DNA from: an uncultured Paracoccaceae bacterium
GTDB taxonomy: Bacteria > Pseudomonadota > Alphaproteobacteria > Rhodobacterales > Rhodobacteraceae
Assembly: GCA_937900975.1 (NCBI GenBank)
Contig: CALCPC010000535.1
Coordinates: forward strand, 1-5,492
DNA length: 5,492 nt
Direction: 5' to 3'
Made by a program: the position numbers and the translations under genes. The notes beneath the pieces were generated by a model that worked only from the letters and a program-made list of their open reading frames with translations, was not told the origin of the DNA and did no database searches. This document shows positions 1-5,492 of this stretch, one piece after another. The stretch's first letter is position 1. Every line of letters begins with the position of its first letter.

Positions 1-3
1 CAC

Positions 4-207
4 ATGTCACAAAAACCGCCCGCCCCAGACCTAAGGCTGCCGGCCGCGGTGATCGCGCTGGCCGCGCTCACCTGGCTGGGCGGTTTGGCACTTGGCGGAA
101 CGCTGGGTCTTGCCCCGCGTTTTGCCATTCTTTTGGATCTTGCCTGTATGGCGGCCTTTATCTGGGCGCTTGCGGTGATATGGCGGGCTTGGCAATCGGC
201 GAAATAG
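4..207 (+). CDS. small two-helix membrane protein, DUF5337-like, nuo operon accessory
   Basis: The 67-residue protein has a short polar N-terminus (SQKPPAPD) and two hydrophobic stretches, about residues 13-33 and 40-61. The second ends in a Trp/Arg-rich border (WRAWQSAK). This predicts an integral inner-membrane hairpin with both ends probably cytoplasmic. Its size, the pattern APRFAILLDL...FIWALAVIW and its place just before nuoF match what I remember of DUF5337 proteins in Rhodobacterales nuo operons, where they sit between nuoE and nuoF. No catalytic residues are visible and no function is known to me; a role in complex I assembly or stability would be inference from position only. The ATG is only three bases from the left edge, so its ribosome binding site cannot be seen and a slightly longer upstream start cannot be excluded. 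Confidence 0.72.
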   Translation: MSQKPPAPDLRLPAAVIALAALTWLGGLALGGTLGLAPRFAILLDLACMAAFIWALAVIWRAWQSAK

Positions 208-315
208 GCTCAGCGTTGCGCGGCATTGGGTCCCGCTGTCCTTCCCGGGGGCCGGGCTTACACTGTCGCTGGAAGGCGGGCGGCGACGCGGCGGGTTACG
301 GGTAAGGACACCGGG
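208..315 (+). other. intergenic gap before nuoF, no gene seen
   Basis: This 108-base GC-rich gap separates the small membrane gene from nuoF. The nuoF frame is open upstream to a possible alternative start at 226, but the translated stretch ([16 protein letters not shown]) does not resemble any NuoF N-terminus. I see no promoter-like pair of boxes, no convincing terminator hairpin and no tRNA. Its only recognisable element is the nuoF ribosome binding site at its right end. Confidence 0.5.
304..308 (+). promoter_or_regulatory. ribosome binding site of nuoF
   Basis: AAGGA ends 7 bases before the ATG at 316. It supports that ATG rather than the in-frame start 30 codons upstream at 226. Confidence 0.7.
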
Positions 316-1554
316 ATGCGGGCTGATCAGGAGCGCATCTTCACCAATCTCTACGGTATGCGCGACCGAAGCCTGAAGGGCGCGCAATCCCGCGGCCATT
401 GGGACGGGACCGACAAGCTGATACAGGAGGGGGCCACCACCATCATCGAGAAGGTGAAGGCCTCGGGTCTGCGGGGCCGCGGCGGGGCTGGATTTCCCAC
501 CGGGCTCAAATGGTCGATCATGCCCAAGGAAAGCGACGGCCGACCGCACTTGCTGGATGTGAACGCAGAAGAATCGGAGCCCGGAACCAGCGAAGCCAGC
601 GAGATCATGCGCCATGTCTGCTATATTTATATCCGCGGCGAATACATCCGAGAGCGCGCGGCGCTGCAAACCGCCATTGATGAGTGTTACGACGCCGGGC
701 TGGTCGGGAAAAACGCCGCCGGGTCGGGCTGGGATTTCGATATCTACGTGCACCACGGCGCCGGCGCTTACATTTGCGGCGAGGAAACGGCGCTTCTGGA
801 AAGCCTTGAGGGCCGAAAGGGGATGCCACGGCTCAAGCCGCCGTTCCCGGCGAACACGGGTCTTTATGGCTGCCCGACGACGGTAAACAATGTCGAATCG
901 ATTGCCGTGGTGCCAACGATTTTACGGCGCGGCGCGGATTGGTTCGCGGGGTTCGGCCGTCCAAACAACGCCGGCACAAAGATTTTTGCGATCTCCGGCC
1001 ACGTCAATGCGCCCTGCGTGGTCGAGGAGGCGATGTCGATCCCGCTCCGCGAGCTGCTGGATCGGCATTGCGGCGGTGTCCGGGGGGGATGGGACAACAT
1101 CAAGGCGGTGATCCCCGGCGGCTCCTCTGTGCCATGTTTGCCAAAGTCGATGTGTGACGACGCAATCATGGATTTCGATTGGCTGCGGGAGCAACGCTCT
1201 GGCCTGGGTACGGCCGCTGTGATCGTGATGGACCAATCGACGGACATTATCAAAGCGATCTGGCGGCTGTCGGCGTTCTACAAACACGAAAGTTGCGGCC
1301 AATGCACGCCCTGCCGGGAGGGTACGGGGTGGATGATGCGGGTGATGGAGCGTCTTGTGCGCGGCGACGCGCAGCCCGAGGAGATCGACATGCTGCTCGA
1401 CGTGACAAAACAGGTCGAAGGGCACACGATCTGCGCCCTGGGCGACGCGGCCGCCTGGCCGATCCAAGGTCTGATCCGGCATTTCCGCGACGAAATTGAG
1501 GATCGGATCAAGGCGAAACGGACAGGACGCGTGCGTGCGGTCGCCGCTGAGTAG
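316..1554 (+). CDS. nuoF: NADH-quinone oxidoreductase subunit F (NuoF), with internal deletion
   Basis: NuoF is the NADH-oxidising, FMN-containing subunit of complex I on the cytoplasmic peripheral arm. The start at 316 gives [15 protein letters not shown], as in alphaproteobacterial NuoF, and has a good ribosome binding site. Visible motifs are the glycine-rich [10 protein letters not shown] (residues 54-63) followed by LKW, the nucleotide/FMN motif [13 protein letters not shown] (148-160), and all four ligands of the N3 [4Fe-4S] cluster: Cys327, Cys330, Cys333 (ESCGQCTPC) and Cys373 (HTICALGD). The 412 residues are short for the family (about 430 in this group). After EIMRH (ending at residue 100) the sequence jumps to [10 protein letters not shown], skipping about 19 residues that in relatives read roughly DPHTLIEG...SFAM. 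Just before, the usual NADESEPGT-x-KDR reads [13 protein letters not shown]. The reading frame stays open. Identity is certain; whether the protein is functional is doubtful. Confidence 0.96.
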   Translation: MRADQERIFTNLYGMRDRSLKGAQSRGHWDGTDKLIQEGATTIIEKVKASGLRGRGGAGFPTGLKWSIMPKESDGRPHLLDVNAEESEPGTSEASEIMRHVCYIYIRGEYIRERAALQTAIDECYDAGLVGKNAAGSGWDFDIYVHHGAGAYICGEETALLESLEGRKGMPRLKPPFPANTGLYGCPTTVNNVESIAVVPTILRRGADWFAGFGRPNNAGTKIFAISGHVNAPCVVEEAMSIPLRELLDRHCGGVRGGWDNIKAVIPGGSSVPCLPKSMCDDAIMDFDWLREQRSGLGTAAVIVMDQSTDIIKAIWRLSAFYKHESCGQCTPCREGTGWMMRVMERLVRGDAQPEEIDMLLDVTKQVEGHTICALGDAAAWPIQGLIRHFRDEIEDRIKAKRTGRVRAVAAE

Positions 1555-1576
1555 AAAGTCGGGCGTCGTGGGGCCG

Positions 1577-1996
1577 GTGCGCAGGCGGCGGCCCTCAGGC
1601 CCAGGGACGCTCAGCGCTGTGGCCGCGGTTCTGCTTATCGGCTGCGCGGGAGAGCCTGAGGCGTCGCCGCCCTCCTACCTCAATGACGGCCTGTTTCCGC
1701 TGGCCGCAGCGCGGACCATCGCGACGCGCTGTGCCGATCTTGGGCTGAAGGCTGTTCTAGAACGGCAGGCGATTTCCGACCTGGTCGCGCGGCTGGCCGC
1801 TGAGGGATATTCAGAGCAGGACGCCAGGCGCTTTGTTGCGGAGGTTCCGCGCGAACCCGCGCTCCGCCAGCGGATCGAGCAGTATTTCGCGACCCGCGGC
1901 GTCAACGCGTCCTCTCCGCCAGAGGCCTTGTGCCGCCTTGGGGTGCGAGAGCGGGACGCCGCGTCGTCGGTTGGGTTTTTTCTCGGCGCGGCCTGA
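1577..1996 (+). CDS. DUF5333-like exported protein or lipoprotein, nuo operon accessory
   Basis: The product is about 139 residues from the GTG at 1577. It has an arginine-rich n-region (RRRR), a hydrophobic core (LSAVAAVLLIG) and a lipobox-like L-I-G-C with Cys23, so it is probably a lipoprotein or otherwise exported. The mature part runs YLNDGLFPLAAARTIATRC, then a helical segment with GYSEQDARRFV, then a C-terminal block QYFATRG...LCRLGVRERDAASSVGFFL. This pattern, including a cysteine in each half (52 and 119) that could pair, matches my memory of the DUF5333 family (DDGLLAVGIA...RC, GYSDAEI, YCALGRxEI), which lies directly after nuoF in Rhodobacterales. The start is uncertain: GTG at 1568 is an alternative and neither has a strong ribosome binding site. 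The frame is also open upstream inside nuoF (ATG at 1496), but that extension does not look like a signal peptide. Function is unknown. Confidence 0.72.
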   Translation: MRRRRPSGPGTLSAVAAVLLIGCAGEPEASPPSYLNDGLFPLAAARTIATRCADLGLKAVLERQAISDLVARLAAEGYSEQDARRFVAEVPREPALRQRIEQYFATRGVNASSPPEALCRLGVRERDAASSVGFFLGAA

Positions 1997-2004
1997 TGCG
2001 GCGT

Positions 2005-2011
2005 GGGGAGG
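2005..2011 (+). promoter_or_regulatory. ribosome binding site selecting the GTG at 2018
   Basis: GGGGAGG ends 6 bases before the GTG at 2018. It overlaps the other in-frame GTG candidates at 2003 and 2012, so it favours 2018 as the real start. Confidence 0.6.
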
Positions 2012-2017
2012 GTGCGC

Positions 2018-2482
2018 GTGAGACCCAACCGCGATGATCCCCGTCAAAAAGCGCGATTTTTCGGTATCGCCCATAGGTCTGCGACAGGTTTGGCCCTGGT
2101 GGTTCTTTTGGGGTTCGGGCATGGTGCAAAGGCCCAGTCGGACCGCGTGACGCCCGACCCCGCCCGGATCTATTGCCAAGAGCAGATCGACATTGAGGAT
2201 TGGGATCGTGCGGCGCTGCCGTCCTGCCAGGAGGAGTATAGGCGCACCGTGAAACTCTTCGTCGAATACGGCACCGAAAAAGGGTATTTCGACGCCGAAG
2301 GCGCGCTTGATTTGCGGTCGATGGTTGGGGCGCTTTGGGATTGGCGCACGCTGGTGGGCCTTGCCCCGCGCGATCCTTTTTACGCCTGCGTCGGCCAGTT
2401 TGCCGGTGAACCCGTCGATTTTCCAAGTATTGTACCTTTTTTTTGCGGCGCGACCCCGCCGCCGCGCGTTTTACCTCATTAG
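2018..2482 (+). CDS. secreted four-cysteine protein of unknown function, between nuoF and nuoG
   Basis: I do not recognise a named family. From the GTG at 2018 the protein has 154 residues. It has a long basic n-region (RQKARFF), a hydrophobic core (residues 22-34, ATGLALVVLLGFG) and an A-K-A cleavage site, so the mature protein probably begins at Gln40 in the periplasm. The mature part has exactly four cysteines (53, 70, 124, 143), spaced so that two disulfides are possible. It is rich in acidic and aromatic residues (DIEDWDRAALPSC, ALWDWRTLVGL) and ends in a proline-rich tail (TPPPRVLPH). It lies 21 bases after the DUF5333-like gene and 36 bases before nuoG, so it is almost certainly co-transcribed. 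It probably corresponds to one of the unidentified reading frames known in Paracoccus and Rhodobacter nuo/nqo operons. A T8 run at 2437-2444 near the end is a possible indel site, so the last residues are less secure. Confidence 0.65.
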   Translation: MRPNRDDPRQKARFFGIAHRSATGLALVVLLGFGHGAKAQSDRVTPDPARIYCQEQIDIEDWDRAALPSCQEEYRRTVKLFVEYGTEKGYFDAEGALDLRSMVGALWDWRTLVGLAPRDPFYACVGQFAGEPVDFPSIVPFFCGATPPPRVLPH

Positions 2483-2863
2483 GTGGGCGCGCGGGGTCGC
2501 CGCCCGGGGGCATACCTGATGGATGAGCGCACAGTTGTTATCGACGGCCAGGAAATCGCGGTCGATCCGCGGCTGACGCTGCTGCAGGCCTGCGAAGAGG
2601 CGGGCGTCGAGATCCCGCGCTTTTGCTATCATGAGCGGCTAAGCATCGCGGGAAACTGCCGCATGTGTCTGGTGGAGGTTGTGGGCGGGCCGCCGAAACC
2701 CGCGGCCTCCTGCGCCATGCAGATCAAGGATTTGCGCCCGGGCAAGGACGGCGCCCCGCCTGAGATCCGCACGAAAAGCCCGATGGTCAAAAAGGCCCGC
2801 GAAGGGGTTATGGAGTTTTTGCTGATCAACCACCCGCTCGACTGTCCGATCTGCGACCAGGGC

Positions 2864-2867
2864 GGGA
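2864..2867 (+). other. nuoG frameshift site (missing G)
   Basis: GGCGGGAATGC should read GGCGGGGAATGC to encode G-G-E-C. Upstream codons are in the frame of 2519 and downstream codons in the frame of 2890, a -1 relation. The lost base lies in a G run, the typical place for homopolymer undercalls and for true slippage mutations alike. Confidence 0.9.
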
Positions 2868-2878
2868 ATGCGATCTTC

Positions 2879-2882
2879 AGGA
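2879..2882 (+). promoter_or_regulatory. possible internal ribosome binding site in nuoG
   Basis: AGGA stands 7 bases before the ATG at 2890, the first start codon of the second nuoG frame. In an intact nuoG this is coding sequence (codons for L-Q-D), so the match may be chance. If the frameshift is real it could allow a separate C-terminal fragment to be made. Confidence 0.25.
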
Positions 2883-2889
2883 CCAAGCA

Positions 2890-4530
2890 ATGGCCTATGG
2901 CGTTGATTTCTCACGCTATCGGGAGCCGAAGCGTGCCGCCGTCGACCCCGATTTGGGACCGCTTGTCGGCACTAAGATGACGCGCTGCATCTCTTGCACC
3001 CGGTGCGTGCGGTTTTTGACGGAGGTCGCCGGCGTGCCCGAGATGGGCCAAACCGGGCGCGGCGAAGACAGCGAAATCACCTCCTATCTCGGGCAAATGC
3101 TGACAAGCGAGCTACAGGGCAATGTCATCGACCTTTGCCCCGTCGGCGCGCTGACCTCAAAACCCTACGCTTTTACGGCCCGCCCGTGGGAGCTGACCAA
3201 AACCGAAAGCATCGACGCGATGGATGCGCTTGGCTCGAACATTCGCATCGACAGCAAAGGGCGGGAGGTGATGCGCATCCTGCCCCGCAACCATGATGGC
3301 ATTAATGAGGAGTGGTTGGCCGACCGCTCTCGCGTTGTGTGGGACGGGCTGCGCCGTCAGCGGCTTGACCGGCCCTATTTGCGCCGCGACGGACGGTTGC
3401 AGCCGGTGGCATGGGGTGAGGCGTTTGCAGCGATTGCCACGGCGCTTGACGGAAAGAAGCTGGCGGCCCTGGCCGGCGATTTGGCATCGGCAGAGGCGAT
3501 TTATGCGCTGCGCGAGCTGACGCGCAGGCTTGACGGTGTGACGGAGTGTCGGACGGATGGCGCCGCCCTCCCGGCGGGCAACCGGTCGGGCTATGTCGGC
3601 ACGGCGACCATCGAGGATATCGACACGGCCGAAATGCTGTTTCTGATCGGGACCAACCCGCGGGTTGAGGCGCCGGTTTTGAACGCGCGGATCCGCAAGG
3701 CCTGGCTAAGCGGCGCGCGGGTCGCCCGGCTTGGCCCGCCCGCGGATTTGACCTACGACGTGATTGAGCTTGGCGCCGATCTGTCGGTGCTGCGATCGAT
3801 TGCGGCGATGGATCACAGTGAAAAGCGGGGTAGGCCCGGCGTGATCATCCTGGGCCAGGGCGCGTTGCAAGGGGCGGACGGTGCGGGCGTCCTGGCAACG
3901 ACCATGGCCATGGCAGAGGCCGCGGGCTCCAAACTCATGATCCTGCACACCGCGGCTTCCCGGGTTGGGGCCATGGATCTTGGCTTTACGGTGGCGGGCG
4001 GGATGGACGCGGCGCTGGACGGGGCCGGCGTGGTCTTTGCCCTTGGTGTTGACGAGGTCGACATCCCGGCGGGGCCGTTCGTTGTCTATCAGGGCAGCCA
4101 CGGCGACCGGGGGGCGCACCGGGCCGATGTGATCCTGCCCGGGGCTGCGTATACCGAAGAATCCGCGATTTTCGTCAACACCGAGGGCCGCCCCCAGATG
4201 TCGGCGCGCGCCGGGTTCCCGCCCGGTGGCGCAAAGGAAAACTGGGCGATCTTACGTGCCCTCTCGGCAGAGTTGGGGCACACGCTTCCCTTTGACAGCT
4301 TGGCTGCGTTGCGGCGCGCGTTGGTGGCTGAAGTGCCGCATCTTGGAAAACTGGGTCTTGTGCCCGAAAACCCCTGGCAGCCTGCGCCGGCCGCGCCCTA
4401 TGGCGACGGCCCCCTTGCGCCGGTTGCGATCCCGCATTTCCAATCGAACCCCATCGCCCGCGCCTCGACCATCCTGGCCGATGTCGCGCGGGCCGTGGGC
4501 ACCCCCGTCGAAAAGGTGGCTGCCGAATGA
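2890..4530 (+). pseudogene. nuoG: NuoG C-terminal part (4Fe-4S N4 and molybdopterin-oxidoreductase-like domain)
   Basis: This frame continues NuoG directly from the break ([17 protein letters not shown]) to its normal C-terminus. In numbering of the repaired protein it carries the N4 [4Fe-4S] ligands Cys157, Cys160, Cys163 (RCISCTRC) and Cys207 ([10 protein letters not shown]), with [14 protein letters not shown] between them. Next comes the link [11 protein letters not shown] and then the long molybdopterin-oxidoreductase-like domain, which binds no cofactor in complex I. Recognisable blocks there are [53 protein letters not shown] and [14 protein letters not shown]. No second lesion is seen, so the gene lacks only the single base. 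As it stands, a 546-residue fragment from the ATG at 2890 would lack N1b and N5 and could not replace NuoG. The stop TGA overlaps the next gene's ATG (ATGA), which suggests translational coupling. Confidence 0.93.
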
Positions 4531-4922
4531 TCCGCGCGTGCTTCGTCCTTGTGATTGTTTTGATGGGCTGCAGCAGCGGCGTCGAGATCCCGACCCAAAG
4601 GCCCGATGATTTCGGCGCCGCCCGGTCTGTCACCGACGCGGGCGCTGGCGCCTTCGCGGTAAGTGGCGGGGCAGGGGCCGTATCCTGGTGCACAGCCGGG
4701 CAGTATGCCGCCGGCACCCAAGGCGCGCCCGGCACCGCGCGGCTTGAACGCTTGGGGCCCATCTCCTCTGCCGGGCTTGTGCTTGGCCTTTCCGAAGGCG
4801 GGCGGACCGTGCCCGGTCCCGCCATGCTTTACACAACCGGCGCGGCCGAGGCCTTCGCCACCAGCATCGGCGCGGGGCGTGAGGCGCGCACAGTCGCCGA
4901 CGCCGTGGCGGAGTGCGCCTAA
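4527..4922 (+). CDS. small lipoprotein of unknown function, between nuoG and nuoH
   Basis: The 131-residue product has a short lipoprotein signal peptide ([15 protein letters not shown]) with a lipobox-like L-M-G-C and lipidation at Cys15. Ser at position +2 of the mature protein would, by the E. coli sorting rule, favour the outer membrane. The mature part is small, Gly/Ala-rich and contains two further cysteines (55 in VSWC and 130 near the end) that could form one disulfide. I recognise no domain; the composition of the middle ([16 protein letters not shown]) is consistent with a small beta-rich fold, which is only a guess. The ATG overlaps the nuoG stop and has AAGGTGG (4513-4519) 7 bases upstream; nuoH starts 2 bases after its stop. 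This tight packing makes it a genuine operon member, likely one of the extra reading frames of the alphaproteobacterial nuo operons. Confidence 0.72.
   Translation: MIRACFVLVIVLMGCSSGVEIPTQRPDDFGAARSVTDAGAGAFAVSGGAGAVSWCTAGQYAAGTQGAPGTARLERLGPISSAGLVLGLSEGGRTVPGPAMLYTTGAAEAFATSIGAGREARTVADAVAECA
4910..4913 (+). promoter_or_regulatory. ribosome binding site of nuoH
   Basis: GGAG lies 11 bases before the ATG at 4925, inside the end of the lipoprotein gene. The frame also has a GTG at 4913, but [11 protein letters not shown] from 4925 is the family N-terminus. Confidence 0.5.
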
Positions 4923-4924
4923 GC

Positions 4925-5422
4925 ATGGCTGAGTTTCTTCAAACCCCGTTCGGTATCTTCACGATTGTTCTTGCGCAATGTCTGTTGGTCACGGTCTGCG
5001 TCTTGGTCGCGCTGGCCTTCCTGATGTATGCCGACCGCAAGGTTTGGGCGGCGGTGCAGATGCGCAAAGGGCCCAATGTCGTCGGCCCGTTCGGCCTGCT
5101 TCAATCCTTTGCCGATTTTCTGAAATACATCGTCAAAGAGGTCGTGATCCCGGCCGGCGCCGACAAAGCGGTGTTTTTCATCGCCCCGATGATCGCCTTC
5201 GTGCTGGCCGTCATCGCCTGGGCCGTGATCCCGTTTAACGAGGGGTGGGTGATTGCCGATCTGAACGTTGGGATCCTCTACATTTTCGCCATTGGCAGCC
5301 TTGAGGTCTATGGCGTGATCATGGGGGGCTGGGCGTCGAACTCCAAATACCCGTTTTTCTCCGCCATGCGCGCGGCCGCGCTGGTCATGATGTCGAGGTT
5401 GCCCGCATACGGCGGCAGGTAG
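4925..5422 (+). CDS. nuoH: NADH-quinone oxidoreductase subunit H (NuoH), C-terminally truncated by a chimeric junction
   Basis: NuoH is the membrane subunit of complex I that links the peripheral arm to the proton-pumping arm and contributes to the quinone-binding chamber. Residues 1-152 are clearly NuoH: a first transmembrane helix (about 10-34), the conserved loop [21 protein letters not shown] (35-55) and LKYIVKE (66-72), a second helix (about 83-104), then [15 protein letters not shown] and [20 protein letters not shown] (125-144). After MRAAA (148-152) relatives continue QMISYEVS and about 190 more residues with further helices. Here the frame instead reads [13 protein letters not shown] and stops at 5420-5422. 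That tail is unrelated to NuoH and is antisense to a different gene. Less than half of the usual ~345 residues is present, so this form cannot work as NuoH. Confidence 0.93.
   Translation: MAEFLQTPFGIFTIVLAQCLLVTVCVLVALAFLMYADRKVWAAVQMRKGPNVVGPFGLLQSFADFLKYIVKEVVIPAGADKAVFFIAPMIAFVLAVIAWAVIPFNEGWVIADLNVGILYIFAIGSLEVYGVIMGGWASNSKYPFFSAMRAAALVMMSRLPAYGGR
5371..5381. other. junction between nuoH and foreign minus-strand sequence
   Basis: To the left the + strand is NuoH-like (FFSAMRAAA). To the right the - strand is acetaldehyde dehydrogenase-like ([10 protein letters not shown]). Both genes can encode Ala-Ala-Ala here, and the shared block contains the palindrome GCGGCCGC (5372-5379), so the exact breakpoint cannot be set within these bases. 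The short shared palindrome fits microhomology-mediated joining or an assembly chimera. Confidence 0.8.
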
Positions 5423-5492
5423 TCCCCCGCGCCTTCCACCTCGAGGAACACCGAGACCTTCAAGCCCCCCATCGGCGCGTCGAGCTCGGGCG
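5371..5492 (-). pseudogene. acylating acetaldehyde dehydrogenase (MhpF/DmpF family), C-terminal fragment
   Basis: Read on the minus strand from 5490 downward, the end of the window gives [20 protein letters not shown] followed by [20 protein letters not shown]. This closely resembles the C-terminal region of E. coli MhpF ([33 protein letters not shown], from memory, in two pieces). These enzymes convert acetaldehyde, NAD and CoA to acetyl-CoA as the last step of meta-cleavage degradation of aromatic compounds, working with a 4-hydroxy-2-oxovalerate aldolase. Only about 40 residues are in the window; the catalytic N-terminal part lies beyond the right edge. Past the junction the frame continues RMAEKNG... 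into antisense nuoH and stops at 5308-5310, so the normal end of the protein is missing here. The gene belongs to a catabolic cluster unrelated to complex I. Confidence 0.78.

Larger units (their letters stand above)
2519..2980 (+). pseudogene. nuoG: NuoG N-terminal part (2Fe-2S domain), ended by frameshift
   Basis: This is the N-terminal part of NADH-quinone oxidoreductase subunit G, the large iron-sulfur subunit of the peripheral arm. The ATG at 2519 gives [13 protein letters not shown], the usual family start; a G5 run at 2506-2510 may serve as ribosome binding site. Ligands of the N1b [2Fe-2S] cluster are present: Cys36, Cys47, Cys50 ([16 protein letters not shown]) and Cys65 (AASC). The N5 cluster motif begins with His105, Cys109 and Cys112 ([12 protein letters not shown]). 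At Gly116 (GGG, 2864-2866) the frame breaks. The 37 residues that follow ([11 protein letters not shown]...) are nonsense relative to the family and end at 2980. One extra G would restore [14 protein letters not shown], the family sequence with the fourth N5 ligand, and join this piece to the next one as a normal 670-residue NuoG. Confidence 0.92.

Noticed and set aside
226..315. N-terminal extension of nuoF by 30 residues
   Set aside because: The extension does not resemble NuoF, and the ATG at 316 has a good ribosome binding site and gives the family N-terminus.
31..756. 241-codon minus-strand open frame
   Set aside because: It lies antisense to the small membrane gene and nuoF, has Arg/Pro/Gly-rich low-complexity translation and no recognisable domain; a typical shadow frame in GC-rich DNA.
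922..1482. 186-codon minus-strand open frame
   Set aside because: Entirely antisense to the most conserved part of nuoF, including the N3 cluster; composition (His/Arg/Pro-rich) is that of a shadow frame.
2437..2444. T8 run as a terminator tail
   Set aside because: It lies inside an open coding frame (P-F-F-C), has no GC-rich hairpin directly before it, and is followed by nuoG in the same operon.
1902..2513. 203-codon minus-strand frame over the secreted protein gene
   Set aside because: Arg/Pro-rich translation without domains. The + strand frame has a signal peptide, start site and operon context, so it is the real gene.
4175..4825. 216-codon minus-strand frame over the nuoG end and lipoprotein gene
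   Set aside because: Antisense to clearly coding sequence, Pro/Arg/Ala-rich, no known motif.
5372..5379. GCGGCCGC palindrome as an attachment or protein-binding site
   Set aside because: It is explained by Ala codons (GCG GCC GCG) in both joined genes; there is no integrase, repeat or tRNA beside it. It matters only as microhomology at the junction.
1..5492. CRISPR array, insertion sequence, tRNA/rRNA or riboswitch
   Set aside because: I saw no regularly spaced repeats, terminal inverted repeats with a transposase, or conserved RNA motifs; nearly the whole window is protein-coding.

Overview
The window is a stretch of an alphaproteobacterial nuo operon (respiratory complex I, NADH:ubiquinone oxidoreductase), all on the + strand. 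The high GC content, the NuoF/NuoG/NuoH sequences and the small extra genes between the subunit genes (DUF5337- and DUF5333-type) point to Rhodobacterales, i.e. the Rhodobacter/Paracoccus/Roseobacter group. This placement rests on remembered family sequences, not on a search.

Layout, left to right: a small two-helix membrane protein of DUF5337 type (4-207); a 108-base gap with no recognisable gene; nuoF (316-1554); a DUF5333-type exported protein or lipoprotein (about 1577-1996); an unrecognised secreted four-cysteine protein (about 2018-2482); nuoG, split by a one-base frameshift into 2519-2980 and 2890-4530; an unrecognised lipoprotein whose start overlaps the nuoG stop by ATGA (4527-4922); and the first 152 codons of nuoH (from 4925). 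At about 5371-5381 the nuoH sequence stops abruptly. The last ~110 bases read, on the minus strand, as the C-terminal part of an acylating acetaldehyde dehydrogenase (MhpF/DmpF family), an unrelated catabolic gene.

NuoF (FMN, NADH site, cluster N3) and NuoG (clusters N1b, N5, N4) belong to the peripheral arm that oxidises NADH and passes electrons on. NuoH is the membrane subunit that helps form the quinone site. The accessory genes encode membrane or exported proteins, so they probably act at or outside the inner membrane rather than in electron transfer.

The striking point is that all three complex I subunit genes carry a lesion: an in-frame loss of about 19 codons next to an altered FMN-site motif in nuoF, a missing G in nuoG, and a chimeric truncation of nuoH. 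The four accessory reading frames look open. Either this is a decaying or redundant nuo copy, or (more likely for nuoG and nuoH) the sequence contains base-calling and assembly errors. I see no new defence, mobile or RNA system here.
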